Made by a program: the position numbers and the translations under genes. Source: Isoetes taiwanensis (Eukaryota; Streptophyta; Lycopodiopsida; Isoetales; Isoetaceae). Taken from it: a stretch of 64,000 nucleotides of DNA. Within the stretch, counting starts at the first letter, position 1. The number at the start of each line of letters is the position of its first letter. The stretch is from the NCBI GenBank assembly GCA_021234155.1, contig JAJEKV010000008.1, forward strand, positions 16,840,006 through 16,904,005. The letters are read 5' to 3'. A model generated the notes under the pieces. That model ran no database searches. It saw only the letters and a list, made by a program, of their open reading frames with translations, and was not told where the DNA came from. Positions 1 through 11,450 of this stretch are shown here, in pieces.

Positions 1-59
1 TATTGTGAGTAAGGCTTGTAGGCTGGAAATAATAGATGAGACCATAGAATGTCAATAAT

Positions 60-1133
60 TAGGTAGTCTAGATAGATACAATTGAAAACAAAGACACACC
101 TTGGGTCGTATTACGTGGCGGGGCAATGGTTGTCCAATCACTAATCCTTTTAACATGATCAAGTGGACCCAAGATTTATCAAGATCACCTCGTGTCGCAT
201 TCTATTCACCAAATCAACACCGATCCCGGGTCCTACAGTTGACATCTTAAACACAAAGCACTTATCCTTCTCTGTATGGTTTTGATAAGGGAATCTCGAA
301 CCATGAAAATACTCATATTTCAAACGTCTCTTCAAATGTAGAATACTAGATTGGTCATCAATACATTGCTTATTCCTCTTCCGACAATCATCCAACCATT
401 TTCTCAATCTATGTGCACAAACAACCTTGTTAAACAATGAATGAAGAACATTTACAAAGAAGCTTCATTACCTTCTTTGATTGCATAATGGCTCAAGTCT
501 CTTGAGAAGCTCATCCAATTGTTCAGTATTAAGCATTTGAACATTATCAAAAGTATTACTATCCAACAAATTGTTGCAAATAGCATCCATGGCAAGCAGA
601 TGTTGAGATTCTCTTGTGCCATTAGAAGTTGATCCTTTCCTAGCTGACACACTTATCAACTGCTTATACTTAGCTATTTCTTCTCTGCTTTCAGCCATTC
701 TTATCGGATGTTTGTGCACACCATGATGAACAGCTAACCTTGTGTCATGAATATTGTCTGGAAGTACATAATATAAAATAGCTTCACAACTGGATATACA
801 TTTTGGTTGTTCCTTGCAGTAATCACACATCAAAGAACCAATATCATCACTTATTTCTCCAAGCCTAGGTCTTTCATGGAGTGTTCCACGCCACTGCAAC
901 TCATTAGGAACCCTCTTGGCTAATAAATGATCACACACCATATTTTGACATTGCAAATGACCAGCGCAATGCACTAAACGGACTGTTCCAGAGAAATGGG
1001 TGTATGTGCTATTGTTGGGATGGGTCCAAACATGGGGATCCATGTTTTGCTGCATTCCTTCCATACTACTACCAGCCTCTGCTTGAGATGGCAATTCAAA
1101 TCTGATAGTATCATTGTAAAATGGGGAAGACAT
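60..1133 (-). pseudogene. Decayed transposase-like gene, Cys/His-rich domain followed by FKM...GPGIGVDLV segment
   Basis: Two minus-strand open stretches (1133-468, 221 codons; 437-159, 92 codons) read as parts of one protein. The first has a metal-binding-like pattern (HCAGHLQCQNMVCDHLL, then CDYCKEQPKC, then VHHGVHKHPI), which I associate with transposase-like proteins expanded in mosses, lycophytes and ferns. The second ends in KMSTVGPGIGVDLVNRM. Beyond its stop the other frames continue with DHVKRISDWTTIA-like sequence to about position 60, so at least one frameshift and an internal stop separate the pieces. I infer a dead mobile-element gene. The family assignment is from memory of sequence style only; a domesticated host gene is the alternative. 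Confidence 0.5.
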
Positions 1134-1259
1134 TTTACCTTTCGAGCCTCTCCAACATATTGCAGTATCTTCTGGATCTTGTTCTTGTTGGGATTTTTTA
1201 GAATGTTGTAGAACGTAGAATTGTTACTCCTCTTTACGAAAGTTGGGGATGTGGAGGAC

Positions 1260-1571
1260 TCAAATGGATATTGGAAATTGAGGGGAACTTCCTAACAATG
1301 TTGTGCCATACACTGTTATTGAATGTCCATTTTTTTCTTCCACTTGAAACGTTGGCTCTCCAACCTCATCAACATTGGGCAACAAATTTTGTGTCCTCTG
1401 CACATCTTCATCCTCTCCATCCCTCTGAACAACAAAGATGGAACTATTAGTAAATCCAAAGATTTGGCAAAGATAGCTCTGTTTTACAAGTGCAATGCCA
1501 TTTCGGAAAGGAATATTAATGTACTGCTCCTTCAGAAATCCTCTAATAGTCAAGAAAGTCGCCATTAGCAA
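1260..1571 (-). other. Unrecognised minus-strand ORF upstream of the transposase-like relic
   Basis: A 103-codon open frame on the same strand as, and 5' of, the relic at 60-1133. It has an acidic middle (QRDGEDEDVQ) and no domain I recognise. It could be an upstream exon of the same element or chance. No splice junction linking the two was established. Confidence 0.2.
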
Positions 1572-2530
1572 GGTGAGAGTTCACAAAACGATACATTGAA
1601 CATTTTGGTGCTAAGCAGAGGTGCTAAGTACTATAATTATGAAAAACGTTTTGGTGGGTGAACGTTTAAATAATCATTGAAATTAGTGCTTTAATTTTGT
1701 ATTATACCCTACCAACCTGTAACGTTTTCTTTAATGAAGGAAAAATTAAAAAATTGATGAAACGGTAATCTTTCCACATTCTAAAACAATTCTAAAAATG
1801 GTAATCTCTTCCAACATCGAACGGCAATCAAGATCGAACCAAGATCAAACGACAGATTCGTGAGCTGCAAATTTTCCATCAAAACGAACCATAAGCGACC
1901 TCCTGTTCGGCGCCATTTGCTTATCTGGTATGCCCCTTTCTCTTTGTAGATTTGTAGATTTTGGGCTCTCTATGTTTGAACGGCGCCGTTTACAGATTTC
2001 ATATGTTCTTGTTCTCTTCTTGTATGTCCCTTTCAATTTTCATAAAACATTGGTTATTTGGGCTCCTCATTTTTCCGAATAGCCCGTTTAGAAAATTCGC
2101 GATGCTTTGATTTCTTTCATTTACTGTAATTGCTAGAGGCATAAAATCTATTTCTTTGCATTTGGGCTTCTTCATTGGTTGTAGTTTTTCTTGATAGGCA
2201 ACAAGAATATAATATGAGCACATATTTGTTTTGGCGATCAAGTGCAGTTTTTTCTGTTTGGCGCCGTTTAATCAAATGAGCATCGATTTGTATGAAGCAA
2301 AAGAGGGCATGGTGGTGACCTTTTTTAAGGTATTTTATAGTATTTTTGTGATGCAAGTCTCTCTTTTGTACCGCCGTTTGATGAAATTGTGTGTTTATAT
2401 GCTTTGCCAGAAGGGCATGGTTGTAACTTCGCCAACATAAAGAGGAGTTTGTATACACTCTTCTTGGACCCCACCTAGAAGATCAAGGAAGTCTAAAGTT
2501 GCAAATAGATATGGCACAAGAAGACATAGA
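1572..2530. other. No gene recognised
   Basis: AT-rich sequence. The decamer ggcgccgttt appears near 1982 and 2261, with a variant (ggcgccattt) near 1909 and a related ccgccgttt near 2371, suggesting a diverged dispersed repeat. Open frames here are short and show no familiar motif. Confidence 0.3.
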
Positions 2531-2540
2531 ACAAGTTATT

Positions 2541-3975
2541 GAATATGTTGAGCGGATGTGTCAGTAGAAGGAGAAGATATTCAATCGGATCGGAAAGAGG
2601 TTTTGGGAGGTAGTCCTTCAAAGAATGCAATTCTTGCAAAAGGAAGAAAAGAAGAAAAAAAAGCGAGGATATCGAGACGGATGAATTTTCTAGAAAATTC
2701 ACAGTTCAAAGAAATTTACGAATTTTTGCAAGAGATCGAGTAGTTAGATTGAGCCCTCCACCTTCGTTCCTCTTTGCAGGATTTTGATAAATGAAGCGGT
2801 TCGTCTAGTATCCAAGGGCTCTCAAGCAATGAGAGATACCTTGAGAAATGATGGGTACGTGCAAGAAAAGGGAAGTTTCATATTGTCTTTGTCAGGCGCA
2901 AGAGGCAATTGTATACCAGTAACTGATAATATCAAGTCTTCATGGGATCCTTTGTGGGTCGAAGAGAATGATAGATTTGAAGATGAACTAGTCGACAACC
3001 TAGATTGGCAAGATCTTAGTGGCGGGATGTTCTTGTGTTGGGGCGGCAACCATCGCCGCGGATGCTTGGATGCGGGGAGATAAGGGAGAGGCATCAACAT
3101 GTTGGTCGATGCATTTCTCAGGTGCATGCCACTTTTTGTGGAAGTAGATGATCAACATGAGACACAACTTATTGCAGCTATGCGGTATCAATCGATAAGT
3201 GCTAGTTGCCTTTTGTACTTCCACTTTATGTGAGGTTTATAACTTGCATATTTATTTGGCCTTCAGATTAAATGAGACGGGTGTGGTGCGGATCAAGTTG
3301 AAAGATATATTGTATAGTGTACCAGATTAACTACTTCGGATCTTACAACATATACTTCACGTTTATCTGCCGAAGAGCTCAGTTGAGTATAGATCGCGAG
3401 AAACATGTTCTTGGCGAAGAGCCATGGTTTCCTCTTACTAGATATTTGCTTTCAAAAAAATTATGTACCGTGTACCACAGTTCATTGAAAGCGTACTTGC
3501 GGATAAATTTCAAACTTTTTATAAACTTGTTTCAATCAATTAGTACCAACTAAATAATTATTGCTTTGTTGATTTGTTTTCATACCGGTCCACCATAGAA
3601 TTTGAAATTGAGGAGGTGCAAACTTGATGGAAGAGCCAACGCTTAAAGAGGACGGGGTTGCTAAAGCTGAAAAGGAGGTAAGACGAAAATGGCAAAACAA
3701 ATTTCAAAAATATTTGGCAATTGTAAACCTGTACTAGAACAGATTGGTCAAGAATGTTACAAGTAGAGATTTGGATAATAAGAAAATGGCACTCACATTA
3801 GAGAAGTCGTTTGCCTTATCTAAATCCAATCGTAAGTAACCAAACAAAGGAATAAGTGGCTCAATATTATGGCATCCGCACACGGCAATGATAGACACAT
3901 ATGGGATACCAAACAATGACAAACAATTTCGTGAATGGGTTAAAAAGGAGACATGGATGGAGCAGGTTACCTGAT
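2541..3975 (+). pseudogene. Unrecognised broken plus-strand gene with a WGGNHR motif
   Basis: Several consecutive plus-strand pieces look coding: 2558-2743 (basic, RKEEKKARISRRM), 2784-3083 (WVEENDRFEDELVDNLDW, then MFLCWGGNHRR), about 3099-3212 in another frame (MLVDAFLRCMPLFVEVDDQH), 3627-3690 ending at a plausible donor (gag|gtaaga), and about 3868-3973 (WHPHTAMIDTYGIPNNDKQF) ending at cag|gttacc. The frame changes between pieces could be introns or frameshifts. The GNHR segment resembles a family repeated in fern and moss genomes, possibly linked to mobile elements. I do not know its function. Confidence 0.35.
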
Positions 3976-5635
3976 TCTTGGTTTGCTCCAGCTCCTCGAA
4001 TCGCGTCCATGCCTTTGTTCTTGCTGAAGATAGCTGATCCTGAGGAATCTATTGTGCAAATGCGGTTCAGCAGCGCCTGGCAATGCAGAATGGCAGCTTG
4101 CCTTGGCCGGAATGGCTCAGGGAAGCCAAAATGCGAAGATGGAAAAAGGTTTAGGGTTTTCCCTTTTGATCCTTTTACATGAACTTTTAGGTTTAGGTTA
4201 GAAGGGACCAATGTGGCTTTGCCATTTGGCAAAGGGATTTAATTGCATATATTTAATAGACATGTGCAACATACGAGGTTGCCCCCTAGGCACAACCCTT
4301 TACGACTCTCAAGTACTTGTCATGGTGACATGTATGCGTGACGTGGCAGTATAATATACGTATTCAGGCCATATATTATGCTGGAACGTCACACTTGACA
4401 AAGCATTCCTCTGGCACGTCGTTAGGAATATTCAAGGAATGAGGTAGAGTTGTCTTTTTTTGATCTATTTCATCAATCACAATAGATATGTACTGCAGTG
4501 GATGTGCAAGAGCTTTTTTCTGTGCTTAGCAAGCTTCCTTCTTTTAGCTGCTTGTTGTTCACGGTGTCTAGCTAGGTTTTGCTGCACAATATCTACAGAA
4601 GAAATGAGATCGAGAAAATTCTGTGAAGCAAGTGTGAGAATGAAGAACTTTAACTTACTTCTTTCAATCTCTGTCTTTGCATTTTCTCTTTGACTCTTTA
4701 ATTCTATAAAACCTTGAGCAAACAGACATTCTATGTATCTCTTGGGAATTTTCACAAGACCGAATTCACTTTTTCACAGTGAAGTGTGAGTCAGAGATGT
4801 GTTAAGACTGAACACATGTCTCTTTGTATTCTTGGAAGACATCTTTTTTTGTGATGTTGTCTGTCAAATGATATATGTTGCTGTTAGGTAATTTTGCACG
4901 TTTCTCTAAAATATTTCTCCATTCATGACACAATAGCTAGGGCGTGCATTGTTACAACCCTTTTTGGACCACAATGATCATCAATTGCTGGGTTTTTATC
5001 AAGTCTTTTGTGTATTTGAGACATTCTAGTAGGCCATAAACGGTGGACAACTATGAAGCATTTCTAGCAGATTTATTCACGGTTAATATAGTGCAAGAAG
5101 GTGTGGCGATCTGGTCTTACATGATAAGCCAAGTAGGCATTCTGGTCTGCCAATATCATGGAACTTTAATTGTCTCTAACTGCACAAAGTTTAGCCATGT
5201 TGAATCTATTAATACAACCCAATGAGCAACATTTAGTTCTTAGAAGTCTCCTCATTTTATGTTCGTCCAAAAGTTTTTTTCTTCTTACAGAATAAGCATG
5301 CTCTCAAGCTAAAACTATAGAGGGAGAGGTTTTTTGCGAAGCAACCATAGATATACGGAAGGTGCAAGAGATGGATGCTAACACTTCACCTCATTTGGCC
5401 ATGCTTGATAGTGAGCATGGTATGTTGACTTCAAGTTTTGGCTTAATGGGGTATGCAGCTTGAAGGGATCCCGTAAAAGGTAGTACATATCCGTGAATTC
5501 ATACAAGAAAGGGTCACACATAAACTATGGGTCGCACCAAACCTAAGATGGCGGGTTATTGAGCATGGATGAAGCCAACGCTAAGTAAGGAAAAATATCT
5601 GAATGACCGAATCTCAATACATAAAAGACATACTT
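3976..5635. other. No gene recognised
   Basis: Contains short open frames on both strands (for example 3901-4182 plus and 4477-4755 minus, the latter rich in Lys/Arg/Gln), none with a domain, a convincing exon boundary or a partner frame. I see no repeat of note. Confidence 0.3.
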
Positions 5636-5639
5636 TAAT

Positions 5640-5800
5640 AGGTTGCAGTTAAGTTCACATCACCTAGGGGTAGAGGTTGGACGCTGGAGGAACATACAAA
5701 TAGAACTACGGGTCTGCAAGATATGTGAGGAGCACAATTTAGAAGATGAAGCACACCTCATAATAAGATGCCAATCATACTAGGACTTGCGACATAAGTT
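5640..5800 (+). mobile_element. LINE C-terminal relic (SHHLGVEVGRW / CKICEEH...HLIIRC)
   Basis: Plus-strand translation gives SHHLGVEVGRWRNI followed by CKICEEHNLEDEAHLIIRC and then a stop after QSY. This matches the C-terminal tail of many non-LTR retrotransposon polyproteins, where a SHxLxIExGRW block precedes a Cys-Cys-His-Cys finger just after the reverse transcriptase. No reverse transcriptase remains upstream, so it is an old, decayed fragment. It is on the opposite strand from the LINE that begins at 6590 and of a different subtype. Confidence 0.65.
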
Positions 5801-5959
5801 TGGTATCACCGCTACAACCTTGTTAGAGTTCTTTGATCTTATAGGCAATTTCCTATTACAACCACTAGAATTGAGACAACAATATATTGGAAGCTACAAT
5901 TGACTATTAGAGGATTATAAATCTTATATCAGAGAGGAGGATAGTGTCATTCCAGCAGT

Positions 5960-6578
5960 GGGAGACACTACGATCAGTGATGACTTTATCATCCTCTAGC
6001 TACTTCTAAACTATAGAAATGGTGGCGATTGTTTCCTATTTTTCCAACATTTTTATAGAAACGAATTTAGTGGAATTGGATGTTTTACCATAAAATTGAG
6101 GTTTTTACTCTAAAATGTCCATTAATTTGGCGAATTTACTATACTTGGGATGCAATATTATCAAATATTGACGATTTTATGAAGTTCTTTAGCGTACGCA
6201 TCCTAGTAAACCATCGAATCCAAATTTTAAAAAATGGTAAATATAGCAACTTTACGAAGTTTCATACCTTAAAGTCATCACTGACTACGATGCAATATTA
6301 TCTAATTTTGTGCATGTAATTCTATATGTCCCGTAGACCTGATGGTTTGTAGACAAAAATAATCAAGTTTCTTTTCCCTCCCTCCCTCCCTCCCCTCGTA
6401 TTACAAGATGCGCATCGTCTTTCTCGACTACTACCCTTTATAATGGGAACAGGGATTTCATTAGAAATGCCCTATTTAACCAACATTGTATCAAAGTATT
6501 GTTATATTTTCTTGGAATCCCTCATTATTAACTGCAAAAAGATTACGATTGGTATATCTTATTGGAATCCTTCATTTA
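5960..6578. other. No gene; short CCCT microsatellite
   Basis: AT-rich sequence. A (CCCT)n run lies near 6379-6394. The last bases form the left target-site duplication of the LINE that follows. Confidence 0.4.
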
Positions 6579-6742
6579 CAATAGGTGATATCTTTTTTTT
6601 TTTTTTTTTTTTGAGGGATAAAAAATAGACTTTATTTACTTTAAAGGAATGGTACAAAGCCACATGGCAGGGGTGTACTCATCTGCAGAGCTGAGATGAG
6701 GATAGCTACATGGCTCCTTCTTGCACTATTCCCTTGTACTTC

Positions 6743-7416
6743 CTAGTGTAAACTTAGGTAGGTTCCCCATATTTCGACCTTTACTTCTTCTTCACCCTCG
6801 AAGGCTAGCTTGAATTTTTTCAGCCTTTCAAGTACTATATGTAGAAGCTGATGTGGTGATATGTCTTCTTGATTTTCATTGAAGACCAAGGCATTTCTCT
6901 TTTTCCATATTGACCAGATTGTCCAGGCCCTAGCTATATGAAAGGCCACCTTCTTCATGGTGCACCATTCTAGGGGAAGGATTCCCAACAACAGTTCCTT
7001 GGTATCTAACGGGTATTCAAAGCTATCCAGACTCAATGCCCATACTACTTGCAACTTCTCACATTCCACCAGACAATGTTCTATGGATTCCTTTCGGCCT
7101 CGCATAAGGGGCATACTGGGCTGACGTTATTGTCCCATTTTGAGACGAGTTGATTGACCCTTGGAACCCTGTGTATCACTTGCCAGAGGAAAGCATTTAT
7201 CCGAGGGGGGAGATATTTCTGCCACGCATCTCTCCAGATGTTTTTGAGGTTTTCCTCCGTGATTACGAGTTCCCATTTGGTTGGTATTGGAAGTAAACCC
7301 TTAGTCCTCAAGCTTCTGTAACTTGATTTCACAAACTTATTTGGCAAGATCGCGGGGTGCAAAACCCATGGATTTTGATCTCCTGTAGTTATAGTGTTTG
7401 GAAGTACTGTGGCCAC
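6743..7416 (-). pseudogene. LINE C-terminal CCHC finger (zf-RVT) and tail
   Basis: FLWQVIHRVPRVNQLVSKW and CPLCEAERNP, followed after a frameshift by EHCLVECEKLQVVW and IWSIWKKRNALVFNEN. This is the zf-RVT finger plus the IWKxRN tail typical of plant L1 elements. The frame breaks between 7114 and 7081. Between this piece and the thumb (7613-7895) no coding sequence is recognisable. Confidence 0.85.
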
Positions 7417-7895
7417 ACATTCCCATATTATTTTGTCTGCGTCCTTTAAGGCAAAACGTACCTGAAATTCTGCCCAACTGACTAATTGCTCTCCATTGTA
7501 CCATTGAGCACAAGAATCTATTCCACAATTTTTCCACCTCTTTTACGATCCTTGCATCAGCCACCATACCTAAGGGGCCTTTTTGTTGTTGTAACCACTG
7601 GGTACCCACCATGGAGGGGAAGTCAACGCCGAATTTGTTGATGTCAAGCGTAAATAGTTTTTATGATTTTCCAAGCGAAATTAATCCCTTCGGGAATGGA
7701 GAAGCTTCTCTACATGGCTTAAGATAAAAAAAAAAAAGAGTGACCATGGGAGTGAGACTTTGACCGGAGGGCTTACTATGCTTACATGACGCTAATAGAG
7801 CCTGGTTGATGAGGTGCATACCTGAAGACTTCACTTATTTCTGTAAGATCTTCCATATGAATTTGGCTATTAATACTTTGCTTTGTAATGATATG

Positions 7896-8451
7896 TCAAC
7901 CATTCCAATTCCTCATACATCTTATCTCTCTTGCACTTCCACCAAGCGATTTTGACCTTTGCCCTTCTTCATTCCCTCCCCAGACAAAGTTGCGGATTAG
8001 CCCTTCTAATTCTTGTGCCTTCTCCTTTGGGGCTAGTAAAATTGATGATGTGTAGACATGAGTATTGCTTAGCACATGTTTTGCAACTGTAATCCGACAC
8101 GCAAGTGATAGCTTTGCCACCTTCCACCAATTTAAGTGTTTCAAGGCCTAGTAGTATTTAAATTAAGCATATTTGTGCCTTTTAGCGATATTGATGCCCA
8201 CTTGGAACACCTAATAGGTTGGAATGCTCACCCTCCGGAATTATTTTCCATGGTAGGATTGTCAAGCATGTGGGATGTGGTTCTTCCAGAGGCCATTGTA
8301 CTGCGCATTTATTCCAATTTATGAGACACCACGAAGCTATTGAGAAGGAGGCTAGTAATTTACACGCACACATGACGAGGTTATCTTCCTCTGCCTCTAT
8401 AAATAGGAATGTGTCGCCCCGCATATTGGTTACATATTTGTTGAGAGCCAT
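7896..8451 (-). pseudogene. LINE reverse transcriptase palm/thumb, catalytic motif destroyed
   Basis: Two frames cover the palm (GDTFLFIEAEEDNL, INWNKCAVQWPL) and thumb (WWKVAKLSLACRITVAKHVL, LEGLIRNFVWGG). The catalytic YADD should sit just before DTFLFIE; here the DNA at about 8410-8424 reads as tatgcggggcgac on the minus strand, so the Asp-Asp pair is lost to a frameshift or substitution. The polymerase cannot be active. Confidence 0.85.
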
Positions 8452-8768
8452 CCAACATTTCTAGTCCCCTCGAATCATATCGTCTTAGAGGCTTGCCCGA
8501 ATATTTGTGAAAGTGCTCACACTGCAATATTGAAGAGGAATGGGGCTAAGGGGCATCCTTGTCACGATGCCTTTTTTATGTCAAATATTGGAGAGGGTTC
8601 ACCTTGGAATAGGACTGAAGCTCGGCGGATCTTGAAGTTTCATGACCCTATACGTAAAAAATTTCCACAACCCGTTTTGAGCATCATTTTATCGTAAAAC
8701 TCCATCCGACATTGTCATAAGCTTTGGTAAAGTCTAGCTTTAGGTAGGCCACCTTTTGTCTTGTTTTT

Positions 8769-9712
8769 CTAGCCCAAGGCAAACCGAATCTTGCCGCCTG
8801 CGACGTTGCTCGGGATACTCTCGCCGGGTAGAAAGCCGATTGGGCTTGTGAGATGCCTTCGGCTAGAATTGGCTTGATCTTCTCTCGCCATAGCCTTAGC
8901 TATGATTTTATAGAATGCAGATAAAAGTGTGATGAGCCTCCAATCATTGATTGTGCTTGGCTCCTTACTCTTGGGAACTAAGGAAATACATCCTGTGTTC
9001 AATCTTGGATTTAGATTTTCAGCTTGCATAAAGTCCGTGTATATAGAGAAGATATCATCCTTAACCCATTCCCAATTGCATTGATAGAATTCTATGGGAA
9101 TTCCATCCATACCAGGACATTTATTTTTAGCCGATAAAAAGGTGGCCTTTTGAAGGTCCTCCATAGAGAGGGGAAGACTTAATATATCTTGCTGGCTAGA
9201 GTTCATTATAGGTGAGACTTTTGAAACCACCAGCTCTTCGAAAGTCTCTTGAAATGGTAAGTTATGTTCTCCAAAGAAAACATTGAAATGGTTATATAGA
9301 TACCTTTTGAGATCTCCTGGAGATTTGAGAATCGAGCCGTCATTTTGAGTGATGGATGATAGTGTGGAAGATCTCTTCTTTTCTTTCCTTTGTCTTGAAG
9401 AAGAACTTTGTGCATTTATCGGTTTCTTTTAGCCAGTCAATCACGCTTTACATCCATTTTCACTACCTTGACCTCTTCTAATGTCTTTATCTGTTCTATT
9501 ATCCTTTTCTCCTCCATCCCATCATTGGGACCCAATGCTCTAAGTGAGAGAAGTTGGCCATAAAGGGAATCCAGTTCTTCCCTCTCTTTTTGCACTTTAG
9601 CCTTACCCCAGCTTTTAGCATAATTTTTAATATTTGAAAGAGTCATTATCATGGTTTCCATACCGGTTCCGATTCTAAAAGCCGATTGCCATATGCTTTT
9701 GCGGGTCTCCAC
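8769..9712 (-). pseudogene. LINE linker and reverse transcriptase N-terminal half
   Basis: A basic helical linker (9712-9437) precedes reverse transcriptase (9230-8769) with CPGMDGIPIEFYQ, SLVPKSKEPSTINDWRLITL and FYKIIAKAMA, the fingers blocks of L1-type reverse transcriptases that copy element RNA at the nicked target. The expected RPISL is changed to RLITL. Stops and frame changes separate the pieces, including the 9206-9415 stretch between them. Confidence 0.85.
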
Positions 9713-10012
9713 AAAATCACGAGTCTTTCAAATATCGGTATTTAATTTGAATCTTTGTTTTAGAAGTTCTAAAACCGACACTTCTTAGTAGATATCACTT
9801 GTGGATTATGATGGGAGATAGCATTCTTTTAATTGATTGGACCTTTGAAGGTTTGGGAGGATGGAAAAAGCCACGTCATTCATGTACCATCTATCGTGCC
9901 TTGCATATGTCCTCCCCGCTCCCGACCATCCATTACACCATGTAAATCCCTTTATCTCCCTCCGACTCCATAAAACCCATATCCTCTACCAATTTACACC
10001 CTTTGAAGCTTC

Positions 10013-10333
10013 TCAAACCCATGTACAATTTCGACGACGCCCCTTGTCTATCCACCACGCCTCCACCATATTGAAATCCCCTGTCATTAGCCAAGCTACC
10101 TGACTTCCAAAGCCTTTCAATCTATGTCTGAGAGTGGCCCATAATGCACCTCTACCCCTGGGGTTGTTGTGGGCGTAAATATTCACCAGACCCCATATTC
10201 TACCTTCTTGTTGCCATAGAATTATAGCCCACCTACCAAACCTGTCTACCTGTGAATCACATACTTTTACATCCTTCTTCCAAGCAATCAAAGTGCCTGC
10301 ACTAGAGGTTTCTTTTACTGCAGCAATGCCCAA
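10013..10333 (-). pseudogene. LINE endonuclease fragment (EEP fold)
   Basis: 107 codons with NIYAHNNPRGRGALW and WLMTGDFNMVE, the diagnostic middle and GDFN blocks of the apurinic-like endonuclease of L1 elements, which nicks the target DNA. The N-terminal catalytic blocks are absent because the element is truncated at the insertion junction. The frame is lost just after GRRRNCTWV. Confidence 0.85.
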
Positions 10334-10349
10334 ATAGATGATATCTTTT

Positions 10350-11020
10350 GCTATATACTAAGGTAGGTGATATCTCTTGCTATACACTACGTATATTGTC
10401 AATTTATAAACGCCCACAAACAACATATCTCTAGTGTTCTCTTTATACCAACACGATTCTTACTATCGCATGACTTATGTGCGGTAGCACTGGGCACGTT
10501 TACTATGGCTTTGGGAATTATATGTAATCGATCCTAGTACATGTTGAGATAGCCTTAGTAAGTTTATTATAGTGTGATAAGTTAATAATAAGACACCCTT
10601 GCCATAGTGAGCACTTTCCCTAGTATCCTGTGAGAAATATTGACTTGCCACAATTTATTTCCAAAATGTAATACACGCCAGGCCATGATTACTGTGTTTT
10701 TGGGCTAAAATTATAGCCCATAACTCTGCGGCCGCTCTTTCGCCGCTTCCATATATTTTCTCCGCCTGAATCTTCTCCTGCAAGTCTAACTATGGCAAGC
10801 CCTTCCTGCATCGCTGGAGCTTTGCCAGAACTACTTCCTTGTTTTTTGCACATCGGCACCATGAAGGAAGCGTAGAGTATTTTATTCCAGGCCACTTGAG
10901 CAGGTCGAAGCAGGCATTTGAGTAGGGATTCGAAGCAGGGATTTGCATTGCCACAGAAGAAAAACTTTTGGAAGATCTTCAAACACTGCAGAAAAACAGA
11001 GATCGCAGATGAAAACACCG
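10350..11020. other. No gene recognised; GC rise toward 11 kb
   Basis: AT-rich to about 10700, then mixed composition. A minus-strand open frame (10689-11051) has no recognisable domain. The sequence right of the LINE (aggtaggtgatatctcttgct) repeats part of the target-site motif once more. Confidence 0.3.
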
Positions 11021-11022
11021 GG

Positions 11023-11336
11023 AGCTTTGAAGATTGAAGCCCCGCCAGCATTGAAGCCCTATCGTCGCGTAATCATGGTCTGGACGTGTATTACGTCCCG
11101 TAATTGATGGCGGGGGGCACTCCGCCCTCATAGGGGCTCCTGGCGGCGCAGACAGCCTCGGCGGCACGAGTGGCGGAGCTTTAAAGATTGAAGCCCCTGC
11201 AACAGATTGAAGCCCTATGCTGTTCGTAATCATGGCCTGGACGTGTATTACGTCCCATAATTGATGGCGGGGGGCACTCCGCCCTCGTAGGGGCTCCTGG
11301 CGGCGCACACAGCCTCCGTGGCACTCGCGGTCCGCC
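11023..11336. repeat. Two direct repeats of about 154 bp, GC-rich
   Basis: Unit 1 begins at agctttgaagattgaagcc (11023) and unit 2 at agctttaaagattgaagcc (11177). Both contain taatcatgg(t/c)ctggacgtg, attgatggcggggggcactc and aggggctcctggcggcgca. GC content is far above the surroundings. The array lies immediately upstream of the HD-domain gene start at 11451, so it is the likely promoter or 5'-leader region. Confidence 0.8.
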
Positions 11337-11418
11337 GCTCGTGCGCCACCTCGGCTGGCGGCCCCGCCTCAAGCCCCTACGGCTACGGGGCGGAATGCCT
11401 CCCCTGCCATCAATTACG
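11257..11418. repeat. Imperfect inverted repeat of about 40-bp arms around repeat unit 2
   Basis: The left arm (about 11257-11295, cataattgatggcgg ... gtaggggct) pairs with the right arm (about 11372-11418, agcccctac ... gccatcaattacg) with a few mismatches. About 75 bp separate the arms. Together with the direct repeats this makes a fold-back structure 33 bp from the start codon of the HD gene. Confidence 0.65.
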
Positions 11419-11450
11419 TAGTCAAAAATCCCAGGCTCCCTTTTGTGGCT

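Larger units (their letters stand above)
6580..10348 (-). mobile_element. 5'-truncated L1-type LINE with poly(A) tail and target-site duplication
   Basis: A minus-strand non-LTR retrotransposon. Reading 10333 to 6592, it encodes part of an endonuclease, the reverse transcriptase, a CCHC finger and a C-terminal tail, then a poly(A) tail seen as T's at 6592-6613. The flanks match: aataggtgatatcttt at 6580-6595 and aatagatgatatcttt at 10333-10348 (15 of 16 identical; the T-rich end partly overlaps the tail). The endonuclease begins in mid-domain directly at the right-hand repeat, the usual result of 5' truncation during target-primed reverse transcription. Frameshifts and stops throughout show it is dead. 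The domain order is that of plant L1 elements. Confidence 0.9.

Noticed and set aside
7720-7740. A-rich run inside the 6.6-10.3 kb LINE as the tail of a second, plus-strand insertion
   Set aside because: Only about 13 A's and no target-site duplication or element sequence next to it.
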